A stretch of 33,770 nt of DNA from Thermoplasmata archaeon (GCA_021796895.1 JAKABN010000007.1:1-33770), one strand, 5' to 3'; positions 8,903 through 17,041 are shown, counted from the first letter of the stretch. Notes: generated by a model not told the origin, from the letters alone. Made by a program: numbers and translations.

Positions 8903-9346
8903 GTGAAACTGAAGGAGATTGCGTTGACCGGTGCGAGGCTGGCAATACTTTCAGCGCTGGTGTGCGGACTCGTCTTTCCCGTTGTGATTACGGGTATTGC
9001 GCAGATCGCAATGCCATATCAGGCCAACGGTCAGATAGTGTATGTCAACGGCAAACCGATCGGCTCGGCGATCATAGCGCAGTCGTTCACGTCCCCTCTC
9101 TTCTTCCATCCGCGAAACAACTCGGCGTCCGGCGTCGACCCCGATATCACGCTGAACAGCGCCTATTCGCAGGTGTCGCGAATAAACGTCTCCACTCACA
9201 TACCGGTGGCTTCCCTGAAGGCGATAATCAGCAGCAATGTCATGTGGACATACTGGATTGCCGGAACACCATACGTCAGCGTGCTCAAACTCAACATGGT
9301 ACTGATGGAGAAATATCCGCAGATCTACAGCGCATTCGTTTCATGA
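8903..9346 (+). CDS. kdpC: K+-transporting ATPase, subunit KdpC
   Basis: Small single-span subunit that stabilises the KdpA/KdpB complex and increases its ATP affinity. One N-terminal membrane helix (LAILSALVCGLVFPVVITGIAQ) precedes a soluble domain with the family motifs IGSAIIAQSF, FHPRNNSASGVDPDI and the segment SRINVSTHIPVASLKAII. The start is ambiguous. The ATG at 8879 sits only 1 nt behind a GGAAGGTGA that overlaps the kdpB stop. The GTG at 8903 follows AAGGAGG with nine-base spacing and yields the usual short cytoplasmic lead, so it was chosen (147 residues). At about 147-155 residues the protein is shorter than the usual 185-200, the missing part being within the soluble domain. Confidence 0.92.
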   Translation: MKLKEIALTGARLAILSALVCGLVFPVVITGIAQIAMPYQANGQIVYVNGKPIGSAIIAQSFTSPLFFHPRNNSASGVDPDITLNSAYSQVSRINVSTHIPVASLKAIISSNVMWTYWIAGTPYVSVLKLNMVLMEKYPQIYSAFVS

Positions 9347-9384
9347 TTCAAAGTAACACGGATGGTCCCGGATGTCGGATACAT

Positions 9385-9396
9385 ACATATAGTTAA
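9385..9396 (+). promoter_or_regulatory. TATA-like box before the RAM-domain gene
   Basis: ACATATAGTTAA lies inside the upstream-extended reading frame of the next gene. Counting about 25 bases downstream puts the start of transcription near 9415-9420, at or just before the GTG codon at 9422. It argues against the ATG at 9362 being the only start. Confidence 0.3.
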
Positions 9397-9421
9397 AGAT
9401 CTCATCGAAAGGGAGAATGCG

Positions 9422-9712
9422 GTGATATTGTTGGCCAAGCGACTTCTGGCAATGGTGAATATCTTCGTTGAATCGCCTCTTCTCGACAATGTTGTTGCCG
9501 AGCTTGAAAAGCTTCCCAGCGTCGAGGAACTGTACGAGGTTACAGGAGAATTCGATATAGTTTCGGTCATTGTCTGTTCCGACATAGAAGAGTTCAGGGA
9601 AATACTCAAGAACAGGATAATGAAGATAGAGGGAGTGAAGAGCACTGTCACTTCAATGGTGCTGCACACACACAAGGGACCGAGACACGAGAACGGAGAG
9701 ACCAGACAGTAA
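9422..9712 (+). CDS. Stand-alone RAM (Lrp/AsnC ligand-binding) domain protein
   Basis: The conserved core runs from MVNIFVES to SMVLHTHK. It has the beta-alpha-beta pattern and signature of the Lrp/AsnC effector-binding domain: ELEKLPSVEELYEVTGEFDIVSVI, then IMKIEGVKSTVTSMVL. There is no DNA-binding helix-turn-helix, so this is a single-domain RAM protein of the kind common in archaea. These bind small ligands such as amino acids and may join full-length Lrp proteins in mixed oligomers. The frame extends up to an ATG at 9362. The GTG at 9422 was chosen because GGGAGA precedes it by five bases and a TATA-like box lies upstream; an ATG at 9452 is also possible. It begins soon after kdpC, but a role in potassium control is only a guess from position. 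Confidence 0.75.
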   Translation: MILLAKRLLAMVNIFVESPLLDNVVAELEKLPSVEELYEVTGEFDIVSVIVCSDIEEFREILKNRIMKIEGVKSTVTSMVLHTHKGPRHENGETRQ

Positions 9713-9772
9713 GCCGGCGCATTGAACGTGAATTTGTCTGACTGGCTGCCTTTGCGCCGCCGCGGGCAGTAA

Positions 9773-9782
9773 CTAAATATGC
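9773..9782 (+). promoter_or_regulatory. TATA-like box before the 4-helix membrane protein
   Basis: CTAAATATGC lies about 50 bases before an ATG at 9826 and 90 bases before the TTG at 9867. The expected start of transcription near 9803 fits the ATG at 9826 better, which matters for the possible frameshift described for the next gene. Confidence 0.35.
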
Positions 9783-9866
9783 ATACTCTGAATTACGTCC
9801 AATACAGCGGGAAAAACGGCGGGTGATGATTAAACGGGAAAAGCCGGTGAAGGCGCGAAGGCGGGA

Positions 9867-10322
9867 TTGCTGGCAGGTGTGGCGTACGGCGTTCTTGATG
9901 CCATCATAGCGGCCGTTTTTCTGACTGTTTACAAAAACCTGATTCTGACGGTTCTGGCAAAATCGATCCCCTCCAGCGTGTCTGTGAGCGCGGCTTCGCT
10001 CTACAGCCTGGCCGTAGACATAGCAATTGCTTTTGCCATTGTGGGAGGGATAGTAATCGGAATGCTGCTCGGCGTAGTATTCAGCCTGACATTCGACCGC
10101 CTGCCGGGCAGGACCGGCATGACGAAGGGTGCATTCTTTGGCGTGGTGATGTGGTTGATATTCAATGTTCTGCTGGGGGCAGGAAACATCAGATACGGCA
10201 CGATGTTTTATGTCGCAAGTATAGCGGCAGGCCTGACGATTTCGCTCGTATTCGGCGTGATATTGGGCAGGCTGTTTGAAACAGGCATGAAACGTTTGAC
10301 TGCCCTGAATCCGGTTGTCTGA
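9867..10322 (+). CDS. Small multi-pass membrane protein, function unknown
   Basis: I do not recognise a named family. The 151 residues contain four strongly hydrophobic stretches (about 1-30, 45-75, 88-105 and 112-135) joined by short loops, one of them basic (FDRLPGRTGMTK). The first codon in this frame is TTG, and the frame is open upstream to a TAA at 9831 without ATG or GTG. A separate frame begins with ATG at 9826 and reads MIKREKPVKA. A one-base shift near 9850 would join it to KAGLLAGVAYG, giving a more natural start. Either the TTG is real or there is a frameshift or sequence error. The next gene starts 22 nt after the stop, so the pair is probably co-transcribed. Confidence 0.65.
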   Translation: MLAGVAYGVLDAIIAAVFLTVYKNLILTVLAKSIPSSVSVSAASLYSLAVDIAIAFAIVGGIVIGMLLGVVFSLTFDRLPGRTGMTKGAFFGVVMWLIFNVLLGAGNIRYGTMFYVASIAAGLTISLVFGVILGRLFETGMKRLTALNPVV

Positions 10323-10344
10323 TGATTGTGAGGATGCTGCAGGC

Positions 10345-11121
10345 ATGCATGTCAGCTGGACTCTCTATCTGGCACCACTCTCCTCGATCCTGATTGGAAC
10401 ATTGCCGCTGCTCTTCTTCCGTAGGAGCCTGAAACTTTTCGGAATAGCGGCTGCATCGTACTTCACGGCCATAGCGGCGAAGATTGCAATCGAGAGTGCA
10501 TTCCACGGTTTCTTCAGCAGCCCCGGAATTGCAGCCTATCTTGCGTACGGCATCCTTACGTCGATTTTTGAAGCTGGACTCGCATATGCTTTCATACTAT
10601 TTTTCCGCAAAGCGGCAATTGAGGACGGACGTTCGGGCCTGTTCTACGGCCTGAGCCTTTCATTCTGGGAAAACACGGTATTGATCGGCTTTCTGACTGC
10701 GCCATTCAACATAATTGACCTGATTATCATTCCGTTCATCCCCGCGGGACTCCTGCCGGCCGATGCATCTTCCACCTATGCGATCAACTACCTGCCGCTG
10801 CTCCTGCCGCACATCATTGACAGGATTTCATCGCTTATTGTGCATCTCATGTTCGGCTTCGCCGCTTACGAAGCGGTGAATCAATCCAGGGTGAGCAGGA
10901 TGCTGCCGGTCATGTCCCTCGGAATGATAGACAGCATCGCTGCATGGTGGGATTTCAACAAAGGTGCAATGAGTTACCTTGACCTTTCAATAATCCTGCT
11001 TGCTGTTACGGTTACCGCGTCGTTCCTTATCCTTGCCATGACAGGAGAACTGGATGACTTCAGGCATGCGATAATAAGAGAGCTTCTCTTCGGCGGTGAA
11101 AGAAAAAGCGACGGCAAATAA
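10345..11121 (+). CDS. Multi-pass membrane protein, possibly YhfC/CPBP-like intramembrane protease
   Basis: About 258 residues with roughly seven hydrophobic helices and a short charged tail (GGERKSDGK). The pattern of YFTAIAAKIAIESAFHGFF, then SFWENTVLIGF, then DRISSLIVHLMFGFAAYEAV resembles YhfC-type membrane metalloprotease relatives. In those, a helix with a conserved Glu is followed by an [ED]R...H helix. Here the Glu (WEN) and His (VHL) positions are present, but the usual GHG is not, so catalytic activity is doubtful and the family call tentative. The longest frame starts with TTG at 10315. The ATG at 10345 follows GTGAGGA at a good distance and begins directly at the first helix, so it was chosen. 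It is probably in one unit with the preceding membrane protein. Confidence 0.6.
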   Translation: MHVSWTLYLAPLSSILIGTLPLLFFRRSLKLFGIAAASYFTAIAAKIAIESAFHGFFSSPGIAAYLAYGILTSIFEAGLAYAFILFFRKAAIEDGRSGLFYGLSLSFWENTVLIGFLTAPFNIIDLIIIPFIPAGLLPADASSTYAINYLPLLLPHIIDRISSLIVHLMFGFAAYEAVNQSRVSRMLPVMSLGMIDSIAAWWDFNKGAMSYLDLSIILLAVTVTASFLILAMTGELDDFRHAIIRELLFGGERKSDGK

Positions 11122-11134
11122 GGAAATGGTTTGT

Positions 11135-11163
11135 TGCATCCGCGGAGCATGAGTGCGGATGCA
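11135..11163. terminator. Perfect hairpin between convergent genes
   Basis: TGCATCCGC (11135-11143) pairs perfectly with GCGGATGCA (11155-11163) around an 11-base loop. It lies 13 bases after the end of one gene and 38 bases from the end of the convergent one. No long T-run follows on either strand, so termination is a position-based inference. A processing or mRNA-stabilising structure is also possible. Confidence 0.35.
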
Positions 11164-11200
11164 CTGCCGGCAGTCTCAGATAGCCTGTGCGTTCCTACCG

Positions 11201-13393
11201 CTACTTCCCGTCCTTCTTTCCGGACTTGCCCAACATGCCGTTCTTCCTTGCAATCATGGTGATAACCGCAACGGCGACTATTGCTATCGCCACAATGACC
11301 ACTATGAAGTAGAACAGATTGGTTGATGTTATCGGGGGGTAGACTTGAGTGAATTTGAGAGCGAGCGTGGACGAGCTGGAAACAACCACAGATTTCGTGA
11401 TTTTCTGGTATACCGGTGTCAGGTCGTATGTTGTTGAGAACGAAGCGGTAACCGAATAACTGCCGCCTGCGAGTTCGAATGTTGCGTAACCGTTGTTGTC
11501 AGTCACGGCAGAAAGGAATGTTCCGGTCGAGTTGCTGAACACGTTGACAACGACATTGCCCAGAGGTGAACCGTCTGCGGACAGGGCCTTGAAGGTCATC
11601 GTGTATATGCTGCTGTTAAGGACCATTGCCGGCGCAGTCGGGTTGTTCAGAACGACATTGCCGTTGTGATAAACGAGAATTCCCTTCCAGTACACGGATA
11701 CAGCGTATACGCCATAGGGTATGACAGCCGAGGCCAGGCCCGACGCGTCCGTCGTATTGAAGCCCATGTCTATGCCCGTGGTCGAGTTCACTACGAGTAT
11801 GTTTGCCGTGGGCACGGCGCTGCCGGATGCGCTGACGACCTTGAATGACTGAGTGTATGCGTTGACATTGACAGGAACGTTTCCGTTACTGTTCATGTCA
11901 ATTTGCCCGTTGAATATCACGCTGCTGTGCCACACGACCGTCGTGGGATAGTTGCCTCCTGCCATTTCTGACATGGGATATGCACCGCTGCTTCCAGTCA
12001 CGAGCGTCGGAAGATGGGTGCCGTTCGGCGATGTCATGTAGACAAATGCGTCCGGCAGAGGCATTCCGGATTGACTCTCGAAGATGTATGTCGGCGAATA
12101 GACACTTGCCTTAAGAGTGAACGCGTTGCTTGTGTTGTTCACAATTACTGGAAATGTTCCCACGTCCACGGACTGCCAGAATACGCGTATGGTGTAGTTT
12201 CCCCCGAACACCGATATGCCGGCCACTCCGTTACTGTTTGTGCGGTTCGAGGCTATGAATGAGGTAGAGTAGTAAGCGCGTACCACCGCTCCGCTCAGCG
12301 CATTGCCCTGGGAGTCCTGGACTGTGAACAGCGCATGAACGGGCGGGAGACCGATGAACAGCTGCATGCTTCCGTACGCGTTCCTGCCGTATACTACCCC
12401 GGGAGAGTTGATGTAATTGTGCATTGTGTTGTCAGTGCCGTTGACTCTTATGGTGTAGTTACCCAGCGCAAAGCCGCTGTAGTTGAATGTGAACTTGTAG
12501 GTCATGAAGTAGCCGCTCTTGGAAAAGACGGTGGCATTCGTCATAACGCCGCTCTCCACTGTTCCGCTGGTGTTGCTTATTGCATACTGCACGGGCCAGG
12601 AGTAGAAGTCATATGCGCCCAGAGGGTCAGTCAGATTGGCAAATACGGTGACATTCTTGTTGGATGCGTTGGAGGGCAGTGAATAGAGTTTTGCTCCTGA
12701 GCTGTTGACAGCATACATGCTGTTTACCTCAAGATAGGAGGAGACCGGTAAGACTGCTTCGGAATAGTAGTACGTGCCTTTCACATGTCCCCATAGTGCG
12801 TTATAAATCTGACTCGTTCCCCCATTAACTACGATGAGGAAGGAGAGACTGTAATTTGCCTTCACGGTCATGTTTACCGTGGGACCGGTGATGTGTATCA
12901 GCGTCGGCGTCGTGCCGGGATAGGCGACATTTGTAGAAGTGGCCGGTCCCGTTGCAACGAGAGACGAAGTGCCGTTCGGGGAGTCGAGATACAGAGACAT
13001 TGTGATGTGCCCGGATGTTGGCGCAGAGCCGTTCTGTGTCATGTAAAGGTAAGTGTACATGGTGCCGTTCAGCTGCAACGGACCGGCCAGCTGCGGATAC
13101 ATTGTGAAGTTCAGGGAGAGATAATGCGTGGCGGAAATATTGTCTCCCGTATTGGCATACTGAGGAACGGAGTCGTTCCAGGTATCCGCTACGTGGAGGT
13201 GAGGAGCGCCGACAATGGTCACCGGCGACGACAGGTTGTGGAAGTACATCGTCAGATTTGTAGGCGTGGGAGGCGAGCCTGAATAAGGCACCGCAAGTGC
13301 GGGCGCAGACGCGCCCTGTATCACGAATGCGGCGGAAAGGAGCATTATAACGGTCAACAATCCTGCTTTCAGAGTCCGTCCGAGACTGATCAT
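11201..13393 (-). CDS. Large surface protein with tandem Ig-like (carboxypeptidase-regulatory-type) repeats and C-terminal membrane anchor
   Basis: A secreted, membrane-anchored protein of about 730 residues. The ATG at 13393 gives a clear signal sequence (RTLKAGLLTVIMLLSAAFVI, then alanine-rich). It lies just downstream of a TTTAAATAG box, so the transcript would be almost leaderless; the 48 upstream codons in the ORF track are not needed. The mature part is rich in Asn, Ser, Thr and Tyr, with many N-x-S/T sequons. The second half has four related Ig-like beta domains of about 60-70 residues each. They begin near ALFTVQDSQGNAL, TYIFESQSGMPL, SFKVVSASGSAV and MTFKALSADGSPL, and each ends in a G-x-Y-x-V/I-x-V strand. 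A single helix (FYFIVVIVAIAIVAVAVITMI) and a basic Lys/Gly tail finish it. Probably a cell-surface or S-layer-associated protein; the ligand is unknown. Confidence 0.8.
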   Translation of the reverse strand: MISLGRTLKAGLLTVIMLLSAAFVIQGASAPALAVPYSGSPPTPTNLTMYFHNLSSPVTIVGAPHLHVADTWNDSVPQYANTGDNISATHYLSLNFTMYPQLAGPLQLNGTMYTYLYMTQNGSAPTSGHITMSLYLDSPNGTSSLVATGPATSTNVAYPGTTPTLIHITGPTVNMTVKANYSLSFLIVVNGGTSQIYNALWGHVKGTYYYSEAVLPVSSYLEVNSMYAVNSSGAKLYSLPSNASNKNVTVFANLTDPLGAYDFYSWPVQYAISNTSGTVESGVMTNATVFSKSGYFMTYKFTFNYSGFALGNYTIRVNGTDNTMHNYINSPGVVYGRNAYGSMQLFIGLPPVHALFTVQDSQGNALSGAVVRAYYSTSFIASNRTNSNGVAGISVFGGNYTIRVFWQSVDVGTFPVIVNNTSNAFTLKASVYSPTYIFESQSGMPLPDAFVYMTSPNGTHLPTLVTGSSGAYPMSEMAGGNYPTTVVWHSSVIFNGQIDMNSNGNVPVNVNAYTQSFKVVSASGSAVPTANILVVNSTTGIDMGFNTTDASGLASAVIPYGVYAVSVYWKGILVYHNGNVVLNNPTAPAMVLNSSIYTMTFKALSADGSPLGNVVVNVFSNSTGTFLSAVTDNNGYATFELAGGSYSVTASFSTTYDLTPVYQKITKSVVVSSSSTLALKFTQVYPPITSTNLFYFIVVIVAIAIVAVAVITMIARKNGMLGKSGKKDGK

Positions 13394-13421
13394 AATTATC
13401 ACTATGATTGTGTCCGGTTGA

Positions 13422-13430
13422 CTATTTAAA
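13422..13430 (-). promoter_or_regulatory. TATA box of the large surface protein
   Basis: On the minus strand it reads TTTAAATAG. The predicted start of transcription about 25 bases on, near 13398-13402, leaves a leader of only a few bases before the ATG at 13393. The 151 bases between this gene and the methyltransferase hold nothing else that I can recognise. Confidence 0.55.
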
Positions 13431-13544
13431 CCGTCATTTATCATTTGCACTGTTCGATAATTGTCAAAGCCAGACAGTTTCATCGGTGCCGCGGATGCGC
13501 ACTGCGTGGACGTCTTTGAAAGCAGCACCAGGCGCACGCTGGCT

Positions 13545-14234
13545 TTAGGGCTGCACTGCTTTTCCCTTTCTGAATATCACCGAAATATTGTGAGTTATCA
13601 GTTTCTCCCCCGACGGAGTCGTCCTGCGCCTGAAGGCTTCCTCCCAGTCGACAGCATCGAAAGGAGCGAAAAGGCTAACGAGCTCAGCTCTTGAAACAAA
13701 CGAAGCCTGACTTCCGATACCGCACTTTCCGTTTACGGTCAGACTGCCGTTTCTTGTATCCATCGGTCCCCTTGTGTCGAGAGTGAGAATTCCATTCTCT
13801 GTCAGCATGTTGAAAAGGCACGCGGATATCCGTGAAATGTCACTTCGGGAGTATCCGTCTAGGACCTGTCTGGCTATGATCACGTCGAAGCACTCCGGTA
13901 TGAAGGGTATGCTCAGTATGCTGCCGCATACCCTGCCGGCGCCACCGTCAACGGACAGAAGCGCCTCCATGCAAAAATCCAATCCCGTTACATCTATTCC
14001 GCGTCCGAGCAGTTCAGGCATGGCAAGCATGTGCCTGATTGCCCGTCCGGTACCGCAGCCGGCATCCAGCACTCTTGAGCCCCGTTCCATGTAGCGCGCA
14101 ATGGTGCGCAGGGAGAAATCTGACAGCGGGCAGCCGCCGAGTTTCATGCCGCGGGAATAGAATCTGCGCCATCTCGCCGCAACTTTCAGCGTGTTTTCCG
14201 GTGTCTTGCCACATTTCACCTCATCATCGGACAT
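13545..14234 (-). CDS. Class I SAM-dependent methyltransferase
   Basis: A 229-residue Rossmann-fold methyltransferase. Motif I is VLDAGCGTGRAIRHML (about 54-69), with a post-I acidic residue in VTGLDFCMEAL. The region IPFIPECFDVIIARQVLDGY corresponds to motifs II/III of the ubiE/type-11 group, and LTENGILTLDTRG matches the typical strand after it. The substrate cannot be told from sequence. The ATG at 14234 lies 13 nt after the valS stop, so it is the second gene of a valS transcript. This position does not by itself show a tRNA-related role. Confidence 0.85.
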   Translation of the reverse strand: MSDDEVKCGKTPENTLKVAARWRRFYSRGMKLGGCPLSDFSLRTIARYMERGSRVLDAGCGTGRAIRHMLAMPELLGRGIDVTGLDFCMEALLSVDGGAGRVCGSILSIPFIPECFDVIIARQVLDGYSRSDISRISACLFNMLTENGILTLDTRGPMDTRNGSLTVNGKCGIGSQASFVSRAELVSLFAPFDAVDWEEAFRRRTTPSGEKLITHNISVIFRKGKAVQP

Positions 14235-14247
14235 CGTCGCACTTCAA

Positions 14248-16830
14248 TCACTTTTTGATAAACAGCAATATGTCTCCGACCTGAAGAGCGTCCGCCTCGG
14301 TGCCTTCAACAATGTATGACACGGTCAGCTGGAACGCTTCTTTCTCTATCGAGAGGGTCCCTATCTTCAGGCTTCCATCCTGGTTGAGCAGCAGTGCTGA
14401 GGGATCAGCACTCTTCAGCGCCTCCGTGATGTCCTTCGCCTTCTCCCTGTACTTCGGTCCGATATACTGATAGTTTGGCTTTACGGCAGTGACCGCCCTT
14501 CTGTAGCTTCCTGCCGTCCCGAATCTGACTTCCGCCGCTCTGCAGGCGCCGGTAATGTCTACCGCCGCTGCCTTTAGCTCATCGGTGCACTGCATCATCA
14601 GTATCTGCGCAATGGGCCCGTTATAGCTTTTCTTTGCACGCCAGTCCCTGACTGCATGAACGATGTCTACTGCCGTTCTGCCTGCCCCGGTGACGACGAT
14701 ATCCTGCTGGAGAGGTTCCGGCCATCTGCACACGTGTATGCTCTTCTCCCCCGCCCTGAAAAATTCCTGATAAACCGCCTCCGTGATATGCGGCAGGAGC
14801 GGCGCCAGCATCCTGACGACGCCCATGGCGATCGTCCGCAGGATCCAGACAGAGGCGTGGTCTCCCTCCTTTGCGCGCTGCTTCACCATTTCTATGTAGT
14901 CGTCGGCAAAATCGTGCCATGCAAACTGCTCTATAACCCTCATGGCCCTGTCGAACTCATACGACTCCATGAATGCGGTGGCATCCCTCACTGCGGCGCT
15001 GTAAAGCGAAAGTATCCACGAGTCGACGGATCCGAAGTAACGCGGCATATCTTTGTCCTTCACATCGAACGAGGCGCAGAATCTGGCTATATTCCACACC
15101 TTGTTGCATAGCCTCTGTCCGTGGACAACATCCTTTTCCCTGAATGCCTGGTCTGTCCCGAGACTGCATGTAGCAGCAAAGTAGCGAAGCGCATCTGCGC
15201 CATATTTCTTTATTATCGGCACCGGATCTATCATGTTACCCAGATGGGTGTGCATGGGTGTCCTGTCTGGTGCCATGATGAAGCCCGTGATCATAATGTC
15301 ATTCCATGGGATCTCGTCAAGCAGCAGATGGGATCTGAGTATTGTGTAGTATGCCCACGTCCTTATGATCTCGTGTGCCTGACCCCTGAGGCTCATGGGA
15401 AAGAGTCGTGAAAAAAGCTTCTCGTTTCTTTCCCAGAAGGTGTTGTACAGAACGCTCACGCTGGAATCCATCCATGTGTCGAAGACGTCCGTGCTGCCCT
15501 TCAATTCTGAACCGCACTTCGGGCACGGACCAGGGGGGGAAGTTTCGAGAGGGTCGATATAGCACTGGCTTTCGACCGCAGGCACAATGTGTCCGCAGCC
15601 GGTGCATTCCCAGACCGGCAGGGGTGTGGCAAACAGCCGCTGCCTTGATATTACCCAGTCCCAGGTGAGCGATTCGGTCCAGTCCTTCAGCCGCTGCTTC
15701 ATGAACTCCGGAAACCAGCGTATCTCGGCCGCCTTCTCCATTATCTCCTTTTTGAAGTCGACGGACTTCAGGAACCACTGTTTGGTTTCGATAATCTCGA
15801 CGGGTGTGGCACAGCGCCAGCATACGCCCACGCTGTGGTCAAATGTTTCGGACTTGCGCAGCACGCCCTTTTTACTGAGCGCATCGACCATGGCCACCCT
15901 TGCATCTGCCGTATTCTTGCCTGCAAGGAAACCGGCCTGCGCATTCATCTTTCCGATGTCGTCTATGATAATGCTCACGGGCAGTTTGTGTTTGAGTATC
16001 CAGTCTGCGTCTTCCTTGTCTCCATAGGAGCAGACCATCACGGCGCCGGTGCCGAATGCCGCATCCACCCTGTCGTCCGCCAGCAGAGGCACCTCCTTTC
16101 CGTACACAGGCAGGACGGCTTTCTGACCGTTGAGTCCGGCGTGCCTCCTGTCATCCTCTCTGAACAGAACCGCCTGGCATGCTCCTATGAGTTCCGGTCT
16201 GGTGGTTGCTATGGTCACGTGCCCTCCGCCCTTGAGCACAAAGTCCACGTAGTACAATTCGGCCTTCCGCTCTTCCCTCTCCACTTCCGCATCGGCCAGA
16301 GAGGTATTGCAGTGAACGCACCAGTTCACAGGAAAAGTGCCGCGGTAGGCGAGTCCCCTGTCAAGCATACGCAGGAATGTGATCTGGGTGATTCGTCTGT
16401 ATTCGGGTGCGTCTGTCTGGTAGTATATACTCGGATCAAGACTCATGCCGAGCATTTCAAATTGAATGGTCATGGTATCGATGAACTGATTGGCATATTC
16501 CGAGCATAGGCGCAGGTAAGTCTTCCTGTCTGTGTTGAATTTGGTTATTCCGTGCTTCTTTTCGGTTGCTGTTTCGACAGGCATGCCGTTTGTGTCGAAA
16601 CATAATGGAAAAAAGATGTTGTATCCGCGCATCCTGCGATATCTTGCGGCAAAATCGAGCATAGGATATCCAGTCGCATGGCCAAGGTGCAGAGCACCGG
16701 AAGTATAGCGTGGGGGATTGTCGATACTGTAAATCTCGTCCTTCGAGGAAGGATCGAATCGATATATGTTCCACTCCTTCCACTTCTGCTGCCATCTGGG
16801 TTCTGCAGAAGTGTGGTCATACGCAGACAT
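14248..16830 (-). CDS. valS: Valyl-tRNA synthetase, archaeal type, with altered KMSKS loop
   Basis: Charges tRNA-Val with valine and edits mischarged threonine. The 860 residues show the class I layout. The HIGH motif is HLGH in GALHLGHATGYPM, followed by FFPLCFDTNGMPVET. The editing (CP1) domain holds IATTRPELIGACQAV and FGTGAVMVCSYGD. Zinc-knuckle cysteines occur as CVHC, CWRC, CTGC and CPKC. The DVFDTWMDSSVS segment and the AHEIIRTWAYYTILRSHLL segment mark ValRS rather than IleRS. The usual KMSKS loop reads PMHTH (residues 525-529) in APDRTPMHTHLGNMIDP, lacking both lysines. The anticodon-binding domain follows and the bacterial C-terminal coiled coil is absent. Start at 16830: ATG with a T-rich TATA-like stretch near 16853-16864 and a short palindrome CAGACAGTCTG directly upstream. 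Confidence 0.93.
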   Translation of the reverse strand: MSAYDHTSAEPRWQQKWKEWNIYRFDPSSKDEIYSIDNPPRYTSGALHLGHATGYPMLDFAARYRRMRGYNIFFPLCFDTNGMPVETATEKKHGITKFNTDRKTYLRLCSEYANQFIDTMTIQFEMLGMSLDPSIYYQTDAPEYRRITQITFLRMLDRGLAYRGTFPVNWCVHCNTSLADAEVEREERKAELYYVDFVLKGGGHVTIATTRPELIGACQAVLFREDDRRHAGLNGQKAVLPVYGKEVPLLADDRVDAAFGTGAVMVCSYGDKEDADWILKHKLPVSIIIDDIGKMNAQAGFLAGKNTADARVAMVDALSKKGVLRKSETFDHSVGVCWRCATPVEIIETKQWFLKSVDFKKEIMEKAAEIRWFPEFMKQRLKDWTESLTWDWVISRQRLFATPLPVWECTGCGHIVPAVESQCYIDPLETSPPGPCPKCGSELKGSTDVFDTWMDSSVSVLYNTFWERNEKLFSRLFPMSLRGQAHEIIRTWAYYTILRSHLLLDEIPWNDIMITGFIMAPDRTPMHTHLGNMIDPVPIIKKYGADALRYFAATCSLGTDQAFREKDVVHGQRLCNKVWNIARFCASFDVKDKDMPRYFGSVDSWILSLYSAAVRDATAFMESYEFDRAMRVIEQFAWHDFADDYIEMVKQRAKEGDHASVWILRTIAMGVVRMLAPLLPHITEAVYQEFFRAGEKSIHVCRWPEPLQQDIVVTGAGRTAVDIVHAVRDWRAKKSYNGPIAQILMMQCTDELKAAAVDITGACRAAEVRFGTAGSYRRAVTAVKPNYQYIGPKYREKAKDITEALKSADPSALLLNQDGSLKIGTLSIEKEAFQLTVSYIVEGTEADALQVGDILLFIKK

Positions 16831-16961
16831 CAGACAGTCTGAAGCTGACCTGATTAAAAAAACATTACCAGAAAAAGCCGGAAAAAGCCTGAGCCGGAAG
16901 GCACATGACGCGAATATCAGGAACTTCGTTCCCCGAAGACACGCCGGATATCTATAACTAT

Positions 16962-17002
16962 TACGGCGTTATATTCAAATAATATGTATATGTAGCGCCG
17001 TA
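16962..17002. promoter_or_regulatory. Nested inverted repeats over the iron permease promoter
   Basis: TACGGCG (16962-16968) and CGCCGTA (16996-17002) are perfect arms around a 27-base A/T-rich centre. Inside it, ATATT (16971-16975) and AATAT (16981-16985) form a second inverted pair. The centre includes TATA-like sequence (AATATGTATATG). The site is 40-80 bases before the FTR1 start, so it is a good candidate promoter/operator for an iron-responsive repressor of DtxR/MntR or Fur type. The protein is not identified here. Confidence 0.45.
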
Positions 17003-17041
17003 CGGTGGTCGTTCCTGGCATCTGCCGAAATAGCATCCATA

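Noticed and set aside
5007-9346. Possible KdpF peptide or KdpDE sensor genes with the kdp operon
   Set aside because: No small hydrophobic frame precedes kdpA in a fitting place and no histidine kinase or response regulator motif occurs in the window.
16831-16841. Palindrome CAGACAGTCTG touching the valS start codon
   Set aside because: Perfect but only 11 bases, and expected by chance in a window this size; noted in the valS entry only.
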